From Zygnema cylindricum (lineage: Eukaryota; Streptophyta; Zygnematophyceae; Zygnematales; Zygnemataceae), in contig JBBHKE010003265.1 of NCBI GenBank assembly GCA_037447655.1, positions 1-64,000 on the forward strand: a stretch of DNA of 64,000 nucleotides, given 5' to 3'. Below the pieces are notes generated by a model that was not told where the DNA came from, ran no database searches, and worked only from the letters and a program-made list of their open reading frames with translations. A program made the position numbers and the translations under genes. Positions within the stretch are counted from its first letter, which is position 1. Every line of letters begins with the position of its first letter. Shown in pieces: positions 1 to 11,035 of the stretch.

Positions 1-620
1 AACCTAATAGAAGGTAGCCGTACTAAAATACAAAAGAATGTACGGAAATGTATCCTATAAACCCTAAAATCCCCCCTCTAACACTACGTATATGTATGAA
101 CAATGTAACGGAGTTATACTCAAATATGTTGGAATGTAAGGGAATGTACCCTACAGACACTAAAATAAATAACCCCTAAAAAGTACGGAAAATCCGGAAA
201 CTGTACCTACATGAATGAAATATATTATATATGTAGTGTATTGAAATGTACCCTAAAACCTTAAAACCCTTTTAAATAACCCTAAAAGGTACGAACATAT
301 ACGGACACTTTACGTAAATGAACGGGTGCAAAGTAGGGTACAAAATTTATTCTTTTTCAACATAGTTTGATGCGTACCGTACGTAGTATTCGTGAATTAA
401 TACCAAGCGCAATATGCGCACGAAACATTTGTGGTTCAAGATTTTATTTCACAAAACGCGATGGTAAAACCATCAAAGTAAAAAACATGAAATTAAGTGA
501 AAAGAGTTGATGCCTATCCCAAGGAAAATAACAAAAACCTGAAGGACTCAAAGTGATAAAAGTAAGCTAAGTAACACAAAAATAAACAACAAAATTTAGA
601 CCTTACAAGACTATTCCACA
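1..620. other. AT-rich non-coding sequence with degenerate CCCTAAAA / GTACGG repeats
   Basis: No coding region is visible. The first ~310 bases repeat variants of two short motifs, CCCTAAAA and GTACGGAA, at irregular spacing, which looks like a decayed tandem repeat. The CCCTAAA words resemble plant telomere repeats, but they are scattered rather than in an array, so I do not call a telomeric tract. From 310 to 620 I see nothing recognisable. Confidence 0.4.
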
Positions 621-1720
621 CTAAAGGTACGAACTACAAATATAGTTTGTATCCGTCGTGCAACGAGGGGGTAAGTCTCGCGATCCTCGACCATTAGTCA
701 CCATCATGCACAATAAAAAAAGGATCAAAGCTTGCGAGCTTTGAAGCGCAACAGGGATGCGTTGGCGGCATAAAGTCGACTTGAGAGTTGGAGAAGGGAT
801 GCCATGTCCTCCAACTTCAAAAAATCGTTGAGAGCATTCACGTAAAAAGTTAAATGAATAGTCATGAATTTCCAAAGATCCCCAAAGCAAACGGTGTAAA
901 ATTATCGGTTGGGTCTCGGTGCGCGTAATCACGTTCTTTGGAGGTTGTTGTACCCAGAGCCGCAACACAGAATGCAATACTGCACGTGAGGAAATATAGG
1001 ATCCCATAGGGTTCGTGACTACGTCACCCAATGTTCTCGCCGCTTCATGTAAAAACACAAGATTCACAGAAGGGCCTCGTGTACCTCGAGATTGAGAACG
1101 TGGTAGGAGTACACGCGACACCTCACGTTTGACTGTGTATCCACCTTCATAACCCACGACAACCATTGCATCCCGTACCATATCATGTGTGGTTGACCAC
1201 TCCCCACCATGTGAGCAACGAAGCAAATGGACCCCATGTTCGTTTATAAAACTGCAAATGAAACAAGATTGCCCAAACGATAAGGGTGCGGAAAACTAAG
1301 TCGTAAGCGATGCCCAAAAGAAAAGTTGAGGAGAAGATAAAAAAAGGGAAGTGACAATTGATGTAGTAACAAGCTAAGCTCTGACTCCAGGCCCCGAACA
1401 TGACCATATTCGATTCCACGCTTCGACCATAGGGAGCGCCTAAAGTTGATCCTTGAATTCCACGAGGATTACTTTCTTGGCAATATGTTGTGGCACACGT
1501 GAATGAATTCCAGTGATGAGGGAAGAGAAAGCGATAACTTCAACTTGAGCCTCAAGTGGTAAAAGTGATTGGATGATAACGTTTGTTGGAATGAAAACAA
1601 GCCTTTGTGAACGTGTGAGACCACACGAGCTAAATAAGGAATTTTGTCCACTAAAAACCTTAAAGTAATAATAGGTGCCGCCATATCCCATCTCCCATAG
1701 AAAGCGGCTAACGCCAAGAT
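621..1720 (-). pseudogene. LINE (non-LTR retrotransposon) ORF2 C-terminal part, decayed
   Basis: Read on the minus strand, the sequence around 1000-1260 encodes a Cys/His cluster (CICSF...HLLRCSHGG) followed by THDMVRDAM and, further on, ARTLGDVV. This zinc-finger plus H-D-x-x-R-D arrangement is the C-terminal part seen downstream of reverse transcriptase in LINE-like elements of plants and green algae. The segment 1440-1720 (LALAAFYGRWDMAAP...) lies upstream in the same element. Frameshifts break the frame at several places. Element A (1721-7191) separates it from the reverse transcriptase part at 7192-8125. The clade is not determined, and the assignment rests on remembered family motifs. 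Confidence 0.6.
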
Positions 1721-2275
1721 TGTAGAAATTAATGGTTATTTGTTAGTATTTTCTAGGTCTAAAATGAAAGGCAAAAAAGAAGCCGAGGCAATCTCCTTCT
1801 AACTCCTCTCTTCAGCTCCCACACTTGTGAAAGTCACTAAAAGTTGAAGAGGGAGAAAGAGCCATGGCTGCCTATGCTGCTTACACAGATAGAAAGAAGG
1901 TGGTAGATTTTGGTAGATTTACCAAAATATACTTGACGGACCCAAGATTTGATCGTGGTACCTGCCGTGCGTCTTATCTGGAGTAGCCGGTAGCTTTATC
2001 CTATAGTCTAGGATCGGTGCAGAGACATATAGGGATTGACAAATATTTAAATTGTAACGCGTGAACAGATTCATTTAACTGCTCGGGGAGCAAATTCAGC
2101 GATTATTTTTGCTCTCGACTCAAGGGAGTCTTGTCTTCACAGGGGTGAATGTGGTTAGAGTTTTTGTCTGCCAGGGTGACAATTGTTCTTGCTGAAATAC
2201 AAAGGGGTCAGGGTTATCCAAGAGGCTTCTTGCAAGCTGTCCCTTCTGAGGACATATGGAGGTCTCAGAGCAGTA
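1721..2275 (+). repeat. Element A 5' LTR
   Basis: Starts TGTAGAAATT and ends in CAGTA, where the 3' copy ends GTTGCA, so the terminal CA has decayed to TA. It carries the antisense tRNA-like module at 1933-2017 (A-box-like TAGACTATAGGATAAAGC and B-box-like GATCAAATC on the minus strand). A stem-loop lies at 1804-1854, with TCCTCTCTTCA facing TGAAGAGGGA. The leader hairpin GACTC-AAGG-GAGTC is near 2117-2131. The Gag ATG at 2256 is inside the LTR. Confidence 0.85.
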
Positions 2276-3258
2276 GGTTATGGGCCTACCCTCTAGGGTG
2301 CCCATCTCCAATGGAACTGGCTTGATATAGTGGGAGAGTATGATGATTGGAGCTCTATGTGAGAAATGGTTTTGGGGAATAGTGAGTGAACAAGTGGGGC
2401 GTCCATCAAGTCTTAGCATCCCTCCAGGGTTTGGAGGAGGCAGATTCACTAGGAAAGCAGATCCATCTCCAACGGAGGAGACAAATGAAAGGGAGGTCGT
2501 GGACAAAGGAAAGGAGAAGGAGACAACCACACCGATAGCAACTTGTTGGCATTCATGTAACCTATTCCGAGGAACGAGGATAATGATACTGATACCTGGG
2601 ACTTCAACAATATGGCGGCTAAGCACTTCATTCTCCGCCATCTTACTCAACGGCATGCATCTCCTCATTTGCAAGTAGAGAGGGCATCCGATCTTTGGGT
2701 GGCTCTCATAGAGATGTACCGAAGTGGTACAATTCAGCAACAACAGTTAGCTGATCAGAAAAATAACGAGTATGTATACAAAGGGGGATGATGTTGGATT
2801 TTTGCAATGAGCTTACTACACTTTTCATAGAACTAGAGAGTGCTGGAAAAGTATTTAGTGAAAAGGAAAAGGTTTACTGTTTACTGATGAAGTTACCCGA
2901 TGAGTTCGAGAACATAGTCAACCATGTGTAGGACTTGCCGGACTCAAGGTGGACATGGAACAAAGTGGTAGGGATGATTCTCGTTCAAGAGAAAACGATT
3001 GAGATGCGAAGGGGAGGAAAGAGTGGGCAAGCTTTGGCGGCTGGGATCCATTGGAGGAACAAGGATTCCCGGCAACCGGTCAAAAATTACGGAGGGGGGG
3101 GGCAAAAAAATCAGACCGACGAGTTCAGACCAAGGACTCCCAAGGGTTTGTGCCATTTTTGTAAGAAACCAGGGCACTATAAGGTGGAGTGCACTAAGCT
3201 TACCGGACTTTGGTTAAAGGAGGGGCAGATCAGTGGACCTCTAAGAGGAAAGAAATAG
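2256..3258 (+). pseudogene. gag: Element A gag (copia Gag), broken
   Basis: The start codon at 2256 lies in the LTR and is followed by a TAG six codons later, at the LTR/primer-site junction. Downstream pieces are clearly Gag: a weak match to YWETMIKGALCEKWFWGIVS (2330-2400), a central helical region (2600-2940), and the zinc knuckle CHFCKKPGHYKVEC (3151-3192). In related elements Gag runs without a stop into protease, but here a TAG at 3256 follows RGKK. Frameshifts between 2530 and 2930 force several frames. The role would be the capsid/nucleocapsid of virus-like particles; this copy cannot make a whole protein. Confidence 0.8.
2276..2290 (+). other. Primer-binding site of element A
   Basis: GGTTATGGGCCTACC follows the LTR directly. 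It differs at one base from GGTTATGGGCCCACC, which is present in elements C, G and J. That sequence is the reverse complement of the anticodon-arm sequence GGTGGGCCCATAACC of plant initiator tRNA-Met (known from memory). Confidence 0.7.
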
Positions 3259-6200
3259 GATCTTGTTACTCAGGTACACGAAGAGGAATCTGAGGACGAT
3301 GACGGTGAGCTCTTGCTCGATGAGGAGTTGGGGGCAAAGACCGAGGTCGAAATCCGTCGAAAGCAGAAATGTGCTTTTGGAGGTTTGAAAGGTGAAGGAG
3401 GTTGGATTGTAGATTTTGGTGCCTCCATGCACATGTGTAAGGATAAACACCTGTTCACTAAGATGAGAAAGTTTCCCACCGTAGAGATAGATTATGGGGA
3501 TGGAAGGGTAGTCACTACTGCTATGGTAGGATCGGTAGATCTGAAAGTCTTAGTGGAGGGAAATACATCCATGGGAAATACATCCATAGTGACATTCTCT
3601 GATGTGTTGTTTATTCCAGAGTTAAACAAAAACCTCATCTCAACGTCTGTGTTAGATGATAAGGGTTTTGAGACTAGCACTAGGAAGGGAACCTTTAGAG
3701 CTTGCTTTGAGGAAGAAGTTCTTTTCACAGCTGAAAAAGGTAGCCAAGGCATGTTTGTACTGATTTTAAACAACGAAAAGAAGAAACTTTACTATGCTGG
3801 TGTTAATGATATTATGTTGTGGCATAAAAGGCTTGGACAGGTGCATTAAGATTAATTGAAAGAAATGAAAAAGATAGGAATGCTGGAAGGAATTCAGTTT
3901 GGAGAAAGTGAAACCTAAGTGACTGTAGAGGTTGTGCTCAAGGTAAAGCACACAGATCACCGTTCCCAAAGGAAGCCATTTACAAAGGGGAAAAAGTGTT
4001 AGACTTGGCACACATTGATATTTGGGGACCGGCCAAAGTGACCTCACAAGATGGTAGAAGATTTATGATGACAATCACTAACCATTGGTCTCGATACTCT
4101 AGAGTGTATTTTAAAAAAAATAAATCAGAGGCCCCACAGGTTTTTAAGGAATATATGGCATGGAGTGAGAAACTCCATGAAACCCTATTAAGAGAGTAAG
4201 GAGTGATAATGGAGGAGAGTATACCTCCAATCAGTATGATGATTTTCTGAGAGAAGATGGAGTGCAACACCAAAAGATAGTTCCTGCAAATCCGTAGCAG
4301 AATGGTGTAGCCGAGAGGTTAAATAGAACTCTAAGTGATAGTGCCAGGAGTATCCTCTCAGATAAGAAAATAGGAAGGAGATTTTGGGCCGAAGCTATGA
4401 AATGTGCAAATCATCTCAATTATAGAGTTCTTACCTCGGCAGTAAAAGGCCACACTCCTTATGAGAGATGGACCGGCCGAAAACTTGATGTTTCACACTT
4501 AAAGGTTTTTGGTAGTCAAGTATTTTGCCTAGACACAGATCGGTCAAATAGGAAGTTGGATCCAAAAGGAAAACCAGGATATCTGCTAAAATATGATGAA
4601 GATGTAAAAGGATATAGAGTCTATGATCTCAAGAGAGAAAACATAATCCTAGTAAAGCATCTAGTGGCCATGGTTGAAGGGAAATCTATTGACCCCTTTA
4701 AGCATACAAAAACAGTCAAAATCAGATTTGAGTTAGAAAATTCTGATGACTTTGAGCTTCTTAACTATCCAGATTTTCGAGAAGATGATGATCTTAAAAG
4801 GTACAAATCAGATCGAGGGGGACTCAGCCGTGGAACCCCTAGTGCCAACTCCAACAGATGCGGAAGACGTGGTGGAAATAGACCCGGAATCGAGGGATAT
4901 GGGAGAAGTCGAAACTATTCGAAAGAATTCAAGGGAGCCATCCATTCCGGCATCAGAGTTTGAGAGTGGAGGAGAAGCGACAAAAGACTGCAAGAGAAAT
5001 AAGTTAACAACAAGGAAACCAAACTGTCTCATCCTGATAAACTTCATACTTATGCTGAGGCGATGAAATGTCTTGAGAGGAATCGGTGGAAGACAACCAT
5101 TAATGAGGAGATGGCTTCGATTATGGCAGCAAATACGTGGGAGTTGGTGGACTGTCCCCATAATAGGAAGCCAATCGGGTGTAAGTGGGTATTCAAATTG
5201 AAACTCAACCTGGATAACACCATTGAGCGCTACAAGTCTCGGTTAGTGGTGAAAGGATTCACTCAGAAAGAGGGAATTGACTACGAGGAAACTTTTGCTC
5301 CGGTCGTCAGTTTTCCCTCTGTTCGGATACTTCTCAGTATGGCGGCAGCAGAAGACATGGAAGTACATCAAATGGACATCAAGACGACCTTCCTACACGG
5401 AGAGGTGGAAGAGGATATTATTATGCGACAGCCAGAAGGATTTGTGGAGCAAGGGGAGGATAGCAAGGTATGCCGAGTGATCAAATCTTTGTATTGGCTG
5501 AAACAGGCGCCTCGATAATGGAACAAGAAGCTCAATGAGTTTCTTACAGGTTAAGGATATATTCCGATCAGCTTAGATTACTCAATTTATTTGTTTGAAG
5601 ATGAGGAAAAAATTATTTTTATTGCAAATTATGTTGATGATTTGCTTTTTATAAGTAAATCTATGGATAAAACTAATAAGTTGAAAAATGATCTAAAAGG
5701 AAGATTTGAGATGAAAGATATGGGAGAAGCAAGGTATATTTTGGGAATTCAGGTAAAGAGAGACAGAGATAGAAAGATAATAAGGTTAACTAAAAAGGAG
5801 GCCATTGGAAACATGTTAGAAAAATTCCAAATGGATAAGGCTAATAGTTGTACCAATCCTATGGAACTATAGAAGGGAAGTGAGGGCAATGTGGAAGAGG
5901 GAGTTATAATCTTGGATGATGAGGTAGGCCCGGAAGAGAAGAAATTTATGCACACCATCCCTTATAGACAAGTATTTAGCCTAATATATTTCATAAATTG
6001 TACCCGTCCGAACAAAGCCGCAGCTGTAGGAGTACTAAGTAGGAGTCTGAATGCTCCCACTACGAAAGATTGGGAGGTAGCTAAGAGAGTCCTTAGATAT
6101 CTCATAGGGACTAGAGATCTATGGTTGCATTTGGGTGGGAACAATACTGACATCACCACTTTGTGTGATGCCAGCTATTTGGATGCTCGTATGAGGAGAT

Positions 6201-6609
6201 GCACGTCTGGATATGTATTGTATGTGGGTGATGGGGCTTGTTGCTGGAGCAGCAAGCAGCAAAAGGTCATTGCTCAGTCCACCATGGATGCTGGGTACAT
6301 GGCCTCTTGCTCTGCTGTAAAAGAATTAATGTGGGTCAAGTCTTTGCTTGGTGAGCTTGGTCAACTTAACAGTGGTGTGCAGAATTTTTTTGTGATAATC
6401 AGGCAGCGATCGCTATTGCAGCAAATCCTAAACATCATTTAAAAGCCAAACACATGGACATTACACTGAGTTTTGTTAGAGAGAAGGTAGAAAACAAAAT
6501 AATTAGTTTAGAGTACAAACCAGACAACGAGATGGTAGCAGATATAATGACTAAACCTGTGCCTTCCCGTAAGCTAATTTTTTGCCGAGAGAAGTGTGGT
6601 CTAAAATAA
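3259..6609 (+). pseudogene. pol: Element A pol: protease, integrase, reverse transcriptase, RNase H, broken
   Basis: Domains in order. Protease at 3313-3849, where the active site reads DFGAS instead of DSGAS, so the conserved Ser is lost. The Gag-pre-integrase motif LWHKRLG follows. Integrase at 3930-4660 has HIDIWGP, a frameshift before RSDNGGEY, and a stop inside the E-x-N-G-V-A-E-R region at 4294. Reverse transcriptase at 5063-5872 has TWELVDCP, FAPVV, a stop in LKQAPR*WNKK, and YVDD near 5632. RNase H at 5891-6609 has CDASY, TSGYVLY and a frameshift near 6390. The reading ends just before the polypurine tract. There are at least six lesions. Confidence 0.88.
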
Positions 6610-6621
6610 AAAAGTGACTAG

Positions 6622-6634
6622 AAAATTAGGGGAG
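6622..6634 (+). other. Polypurine tract of element A
   Basis: The purine-rich GAAAATTAGGGGAG run directly precedes the 3' LTR start TGTAGAAATT. This is the usual position of the plus-strand primer in LTR retrotransposons. The GGGGAG core is shared, as its complement, by elements G and J; B has GGGGAT and H GGGAG. Confidence 0.75.
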
Positions 6635-7191
6635 TGTAGAAATTAATGGTTATTTGCTTGTATTTTCTAGGTCTAAAATGAAAGACAGAAAATAAGCCGA
6701 GGCAGTTTGCTTCTAACTCCTCTCTTCAGCTCTCACACTTGTCGCAGTCACTGAGAGTTGAAGAGGGAGCTAAAGCCATGGCTGCCTATGCTGCTCATAG
6801 AGATAGAGAGACAGGTGGTAGATTTTGGTAGATTTACCAAAATATACCTGACGGACCTAGGATTTGATCGTGGTACCTGCCGTTTGTCAAATCTGCAGTA
6901 GCTGGTACCTTTATCCTATAGTCTAGGATCGGTGTTGAGACATATAAGGTTTGACAAATACTTAAACTGTAACGCGTGAACAAATTCATTTAACTACTCA
7001 GGGGAGCAAATTTAAAGATTCTTTTTGCTATCGACTCAAGGGAGTCATGTCTTCATAGGGGTGAAGGTGGTTAGTGTTTTTGTCTGCCAGCGTGGCTGTT
7101 ATTCTTGCTGAAACACAAAGGGGTCAGGGTGTTCCTATAGGCTTCTTGCAAGCTGTCCTTTTTGAGGACCTATGGAGGTCTCTGAGTTGCA
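6635..7191 (+). repeat. Element A 3' LTR
   Basis: Direct repeat of 1721-2275, starting TGTAGAAATT and ending GAGTTGCA. The antisense tRNA-like module is at 6848-6932 and keeps the B-box-like GATCAAATCC on the minus strand. The leader hairpin GACTC-AAGG-GAGTC is near 7034-7048. The several differences from the 5' copy suggest an old insertion, but I did not compute a distance. Confidence 0.88.
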
Positions 7192-8125
7192 AAGACTGTC
7201 GTAGAGCGCAAACTAAGACCCCTGCAAGAGGTTGGAAGAGTTGCTTGTATGTTGGCGAGTAGTCTTTTTAGGCAATCGAAAATACCACGGTCAACAAGTT
7301 GATGTAGAATGTGAAAGAGGCTCACATCAAATTCGAAAATTGAGGACAAGAAAAAAGGGTTGGGGGGTAAAGTGCTGGCGAATTACGTTAGGCGTTGGGC
7401 AAAACAACGTGTTAAGATAGCAAATGCCACTTGTGAATGCGTAAGTTCGGCAAGGTCCTCACATTGAGAAAGGTCATCCAACAAGGCGCTTTTACCAAAC
7501 AGGTTAACAAAAACAGGGGCTCTGATAAGTGGACATAAAGCCCTTATACGTTATTGAGGAGTGAAAAAGTGGAATTTAAAGGGCAAGAGAAATTTAGTGG
7601 GAGAATGGTTGGGCTCCATGCGACCCATTTAACAAAGGTTGAGGAAAGGTATAGCTTGGAAAATCGCTATACAAAATGGTGAAAGGTAGAAACAACTTGG
7701 TCCAACGAGCCTATGATACGAGTCTCGTCGACAACAAAAGGGAACAAACAACTTAGAAAAGACGTAGCCGATGCACTTAGAGCTTGTAAATGAGCGAGAG
7801 CAAATAAAAGGGCTCCGATGGGTGCCTTCACGAGTACTAGTTACTGATTCCAAAGTGGCAACACCCCCCAATGGCCCCCCTATGTGATAAGGTAAGGGGC
7901 TAAGTTTCGAGTTAAACGCGCATACAAAAGGGAAAATTCGTTAAAAAGAGATGACGTGTGTCGGAGTTCATGAAAAATGGTATTGCGATCAACGGTGTTT
8001 AAGGCATTGGCAATGTCAAGTTGGAGAACCACCCTATCCTAGTGCATGTCAAGAATCACCAATAAACCGTGGACTAACACCTCACAACCCCCTCGTATTG
8101 CAGCACCAAATTGATGTGGGGTAAA
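7192..8125 (-). pseudogene. LINE reverse transcriptase part, decayed
   Basis: Minus-strand translation gives, from 8125 leftwards, QFGAAIRGGCEVLVHGL, then LQLDIANALNTVDR, IFHELR, APIGALLFALAHLQAL and VDETRIIG (near 7719-7742). These correspond to the fingers, the palm motif with its aspartate in LDIANA, the QGDPLG...LFALA motif and the catalytic (Y/F)ADDT motif of LINE reverse transcriptase. The catalytic pair here reads V-D-E-T, a decayed form. KCVAW-like residues follow further left (seen as KWVAW). Several stops and shifts interrupt the frame. It joins the piece at 621-1720 once element A is removed. Confidence 0.65.
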
Positions 8126-8168
8126 ATGATTTTGGAAAGCTCCTTGAAGTTGTAAACACATTGATATC

Positions 8169-9204
8169 TGCAATTTTGTGTCCTCCATTCGACTACAGAA
8201 TTTAGGAAGCCTCTAGATAGCTTTTATCTAACCCACTTCAAGCCACAACTATTGCTGCTCAAAAAGGCAAACTGACAGTCTAACTGCACCCCTGTGCAGC
8301 CAGGACTCCCTTGAGTCGGTAGCAAAAAAAATCACATAAAATGGCCAACTAGCCGATAAGTTATAGGGTGGCAAAGATGCATGTTTTATAAAAACCCTCA
8401 AGGGGAGAGGTGACTGTATTTCCAAAATCACAAAGTCATGAATCTCTCTAATAACTCCTATCTACTAAGGTACTGACCAATCATATTTCTCTACCGTACC
8501 AAAAAGTACTTTTTCCGATGTACCTTTTGGACGACCAATGTACGACAAGGGTATTACATGGACGCGTGTCCTCTTTTTACTCGTCCGTAGGTTTCTCCGA
8601 ATTCCCGCGACCAAATGTCATCTCTCCACGTGGCGCCAGGTCATGCCATGTCAAAAAAAGCCAAAGTGACCACTCCGAGATAATGGTGATGATTTGCGCC
8701 GTTGGACAACAACCAAAATGAAATCTCAGCCGTCATAAATACTAGCGCGATATTTGTTTCGCTGTCGAAACAAAATGTGCGGTATCTATTTCGAAACTGT
8801 CCCATACTCCGTACTTTACAAAACTGTGTTGCATGTCGTTTATAGTTTTAGTTAAATGAATTAGTTCACTACTCACTAAATATGTATCTATGAAACCCTA
8901 TAGCATTTAGCATTGTCCTAGACTAATAAGATAAAGCTGACCACTACCGGCCAACTTCACGAACGGCAGGTACCAGGATCAAATCCTAGGGCCGTCAAGT
9001 ACCTTTTTAGTAACCTACTAAAAACAACTACCTATTGAACTAAGGCTGCCATTGTTCAACCACCCTCTCTTTCCTTTAGTGACTACAAAAAGTATGGCGG
9101 CTAGAGAGAGGAGGCGGAGGCACGCTATCCGCCCTTTTATATTCATTTTTAAAGTGATATATTTAGACCTAGAAAATACTCTATAAATCTACCGAATTTC
9201 AACA
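8169..9204 (-). repeat. Element B 3' LTR
   Basis: Begins TGCAATTTTG and ends AATTTCAACA on the plus strand, so on the element strand it starts TGTTGAAATT and ends CAAAATTGCA. It contains G-box CACGTG at 8627-8632 and an antisense tRNA-like module at 8917-8999. In that module, A-box TAGACTAATAAGATAAAGC lies about 57 bases before B-box GGATCAAATCC. A paired stem near 9060-9110 has CCTCTCT facing AGAGAGG. The leader hairpin GACTC-CCTT-GAGTC is near 8305-8318. Confidence 0.85.
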
Positions 9205-9725
9205 ATCCCCTTATTTTTTAGTCTAACTTTAACTTCAGTTTTAGTCCACATTTTTCTTTACAATATTTTAATTTGGGAGAAGGCAATGGTTTTGTCATCA
9301 TATCAGCCACCATTTCCTTATTGGATCTATATACAAGATTCAAAATCTTATTCTCAACTTTTTCTCTCAAAAAACTCAACCTTATGTCCATATGCTAAGC
9401 TTTGAAATGATGTTTTGGATTAGCTGCAATTGCAATGGCAGCTTCATTATCATAAAACACTTCATGCACTCCCTTCTTCATATACCCTAGTTCTTGCAAT
9501 AAGGACTAAACCCACATCAACTCTTTCAGAGCACAACAAGAGGCCATATACTGAGACTCTATAGAAGACTGAGCAACCACCTTTTGTTGCTTACTGCTCC
9601 AACAGCATGCACCTTCTCCCACATACAACACATAACCGGAAGTGCATCTTCTCATAGGTGCATCCCCATAATTGGCATCACTCGAAGTAGTGATATCAGT
9701 GTGCTCCCCTTCCAAATGCAACCAT
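9205..9725 (-). pseudogene. pol: Element B RNase H (C-terminal pol)
   Basis: A polypurine tract (plus-strand ATCCCCTTATT) at 9205-9215 precedes the minus-strand coding end. The minus-strand frame 9506-9769 reads TDITTSSDANYGDAPMRRC, TSGYVLYVGEGACCWSSKQQK and SSIESQYMASC, matching copia RNase H. The YMASCCALKELMWV segment is followed by a stop at ~9510. At 9726 the frame is interrupted by a solo LTR and continues at 11036. Confidence 0.8.
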
Positions 9726-11035
9726 TGAAATTCTGTGGGCTCCATTTCTACACAGAATTCGCATATCAAAAGAAGCTAATCTAAGAAGTGCCGACTCCAA
9801 CTTGATATAAACCCAAATGATTGACCCCTTGACAATCAGAACCCCATTACAGCTTCACCCTTGTGAAATAAGACTTTCTATGTGCTCAGTTCCACCACTG
9901 AATGCAAAGCTAGAATATGAGGTTTGGACAAATTCACCCACTTTGACTTTCCCTTAGAAATGCAGCCACCCAGGTAGGCAATACCTCTAACCGACTACAC
10001 CCTTGTGTAGCGTGGACTCCCCTGAGTCCGCAACAAAAAGAATTAATGAAAATGGTCAAGTAAATTGATAGTTATGGCTGGGCAAAGTTTGGCATTTATA
10101 CAAGGTGCTCTCTGGGAGAGAGGTGGCTCCCTACCTGAAATATTCTAAGTCCCAAACCCCTCTCTAAACCCTTTAGTACTGAGCTACGGACTTATCACAT
10201 TACTGTATAGTACATAAAGGTACAGATACCGGTGTAGCTGTTGTACGGTCATCGTACGACATGGCTAAAAAGTCAACACATGTCTTATCCGGATTTGCTC
10301 TTATAATCTCTATAATTCGTGCCTCCAAATCTTATCTCTCCACGTGGCGCGAGGTCATGCCGCGAAAGAAAAATGGTACCGTACAGAAAATAAAGGTGCC
10401 GGAGTACACTTTGTACGGACATTGTACAATATTGCCATAATGTGACAATTGTCACATCCAAATTTGTTGTGTTCCGTTCCAGAGGTTCCGCAACCCGTAC
10501 GATGTCGCCACGTGTTATACTGAGTGGTGACATCCGCAAACTGCTAAGTTATCCTTTTCGTGAATTTGGCGCTAACCACAGCCGTCCGATTGACATCGAT
10601 ATTTAATACAGGCCGTCGAAACAAATGTCCATACTATTTGTTTCGTCAGGTACTTTGAAGTACTATTGTTTCAATGTCCTATAACCCTCAATCCGGTTAA
10701 ATGAAATAACCTGCAGGTACCTATTTATTTAGCTATCAAACCCCATATGTCGTAGCACTAGCCCTAGGCTAAACGGATAAAGCTACCAGCTACGAATGAT
10801 TTGACGGACGGTAGGTACCAAGATCAATTCCTGGGTCCGTCAACTATCTTTTGAGAAAACCTACTTTTATCTACCCTTGTCTCTTTCTAGGGTTTAGGAA
10901 GCTATGGCTCTAGCCCCCTTTCCAGCCTTTAGTGACTACAACAAGTGTGGGGGCTTGGAGAAGGGAGTCAGAGGCAGACTGCCTTTTCTCCTTTTCTATC
11001 CTAATAAAGACCTAGAAAATACTTATATATCAACA
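9726..11035 (-). mobile_element. Solo copia LTR (1.3 kb variant) inside element B
   Basis: The sequence starts TGAAATTCTG and ends TATCAACA. It interrupts the RNase H region between the codons for WLHL... and the following repeat of the same domain, and has no internal region of its own. It holds a G-box at 10341-10346, a tRNA-like module at 10763-10844, a TATAAATG box on the minus strand near 10092-10103 and the hairpin GGACTC-CCCT-GAGTCC near 10014-10029. The flanks accat and taact do not match as a duplication, so this may be a solo LTR left by recombination between different copies, or one flank has changed. Confidence 0.75.

Larger units (their letters stand above)
1721..7191 (+). mobile_element. 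Copia element A, complete but decayed, inserted in the LINE
   Basis: Two similar direct repeats (1721-2275 and 6635-7191) flank a gag-pol internal region in the order Gag, protease, integrase, reverse transcriptase, RNase H, which is the Ty1/copia order. The flanking five bases are aagat (1716-1720) and aagac (7192-7196), a target duplication with one change. The LINE frame resumes on both sides, so A inserted into it. The LTRs are short (about 556 bp) compared with ~1 kb in the related elements of the window. They lack the roughly 450 bp block that holds the G-box region in the others. All coding segments contain stops or frameshifts, so A is dead by itself. Confidence 0.9.

Noticed and set aside
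1-310. Telomere-related repeat array
   Set aside because: CCCTAAAA words are present but not in tandem, and the spacing is irregular.
621-1226. A 201-residue minus-strand gene of unknown function
   Set aside because: The motifs THDMVRDAM and the upstream Cys/His cluster place it as the end of a LINE ORF2, continued by frames at 1440-1720 and 7192-8125.
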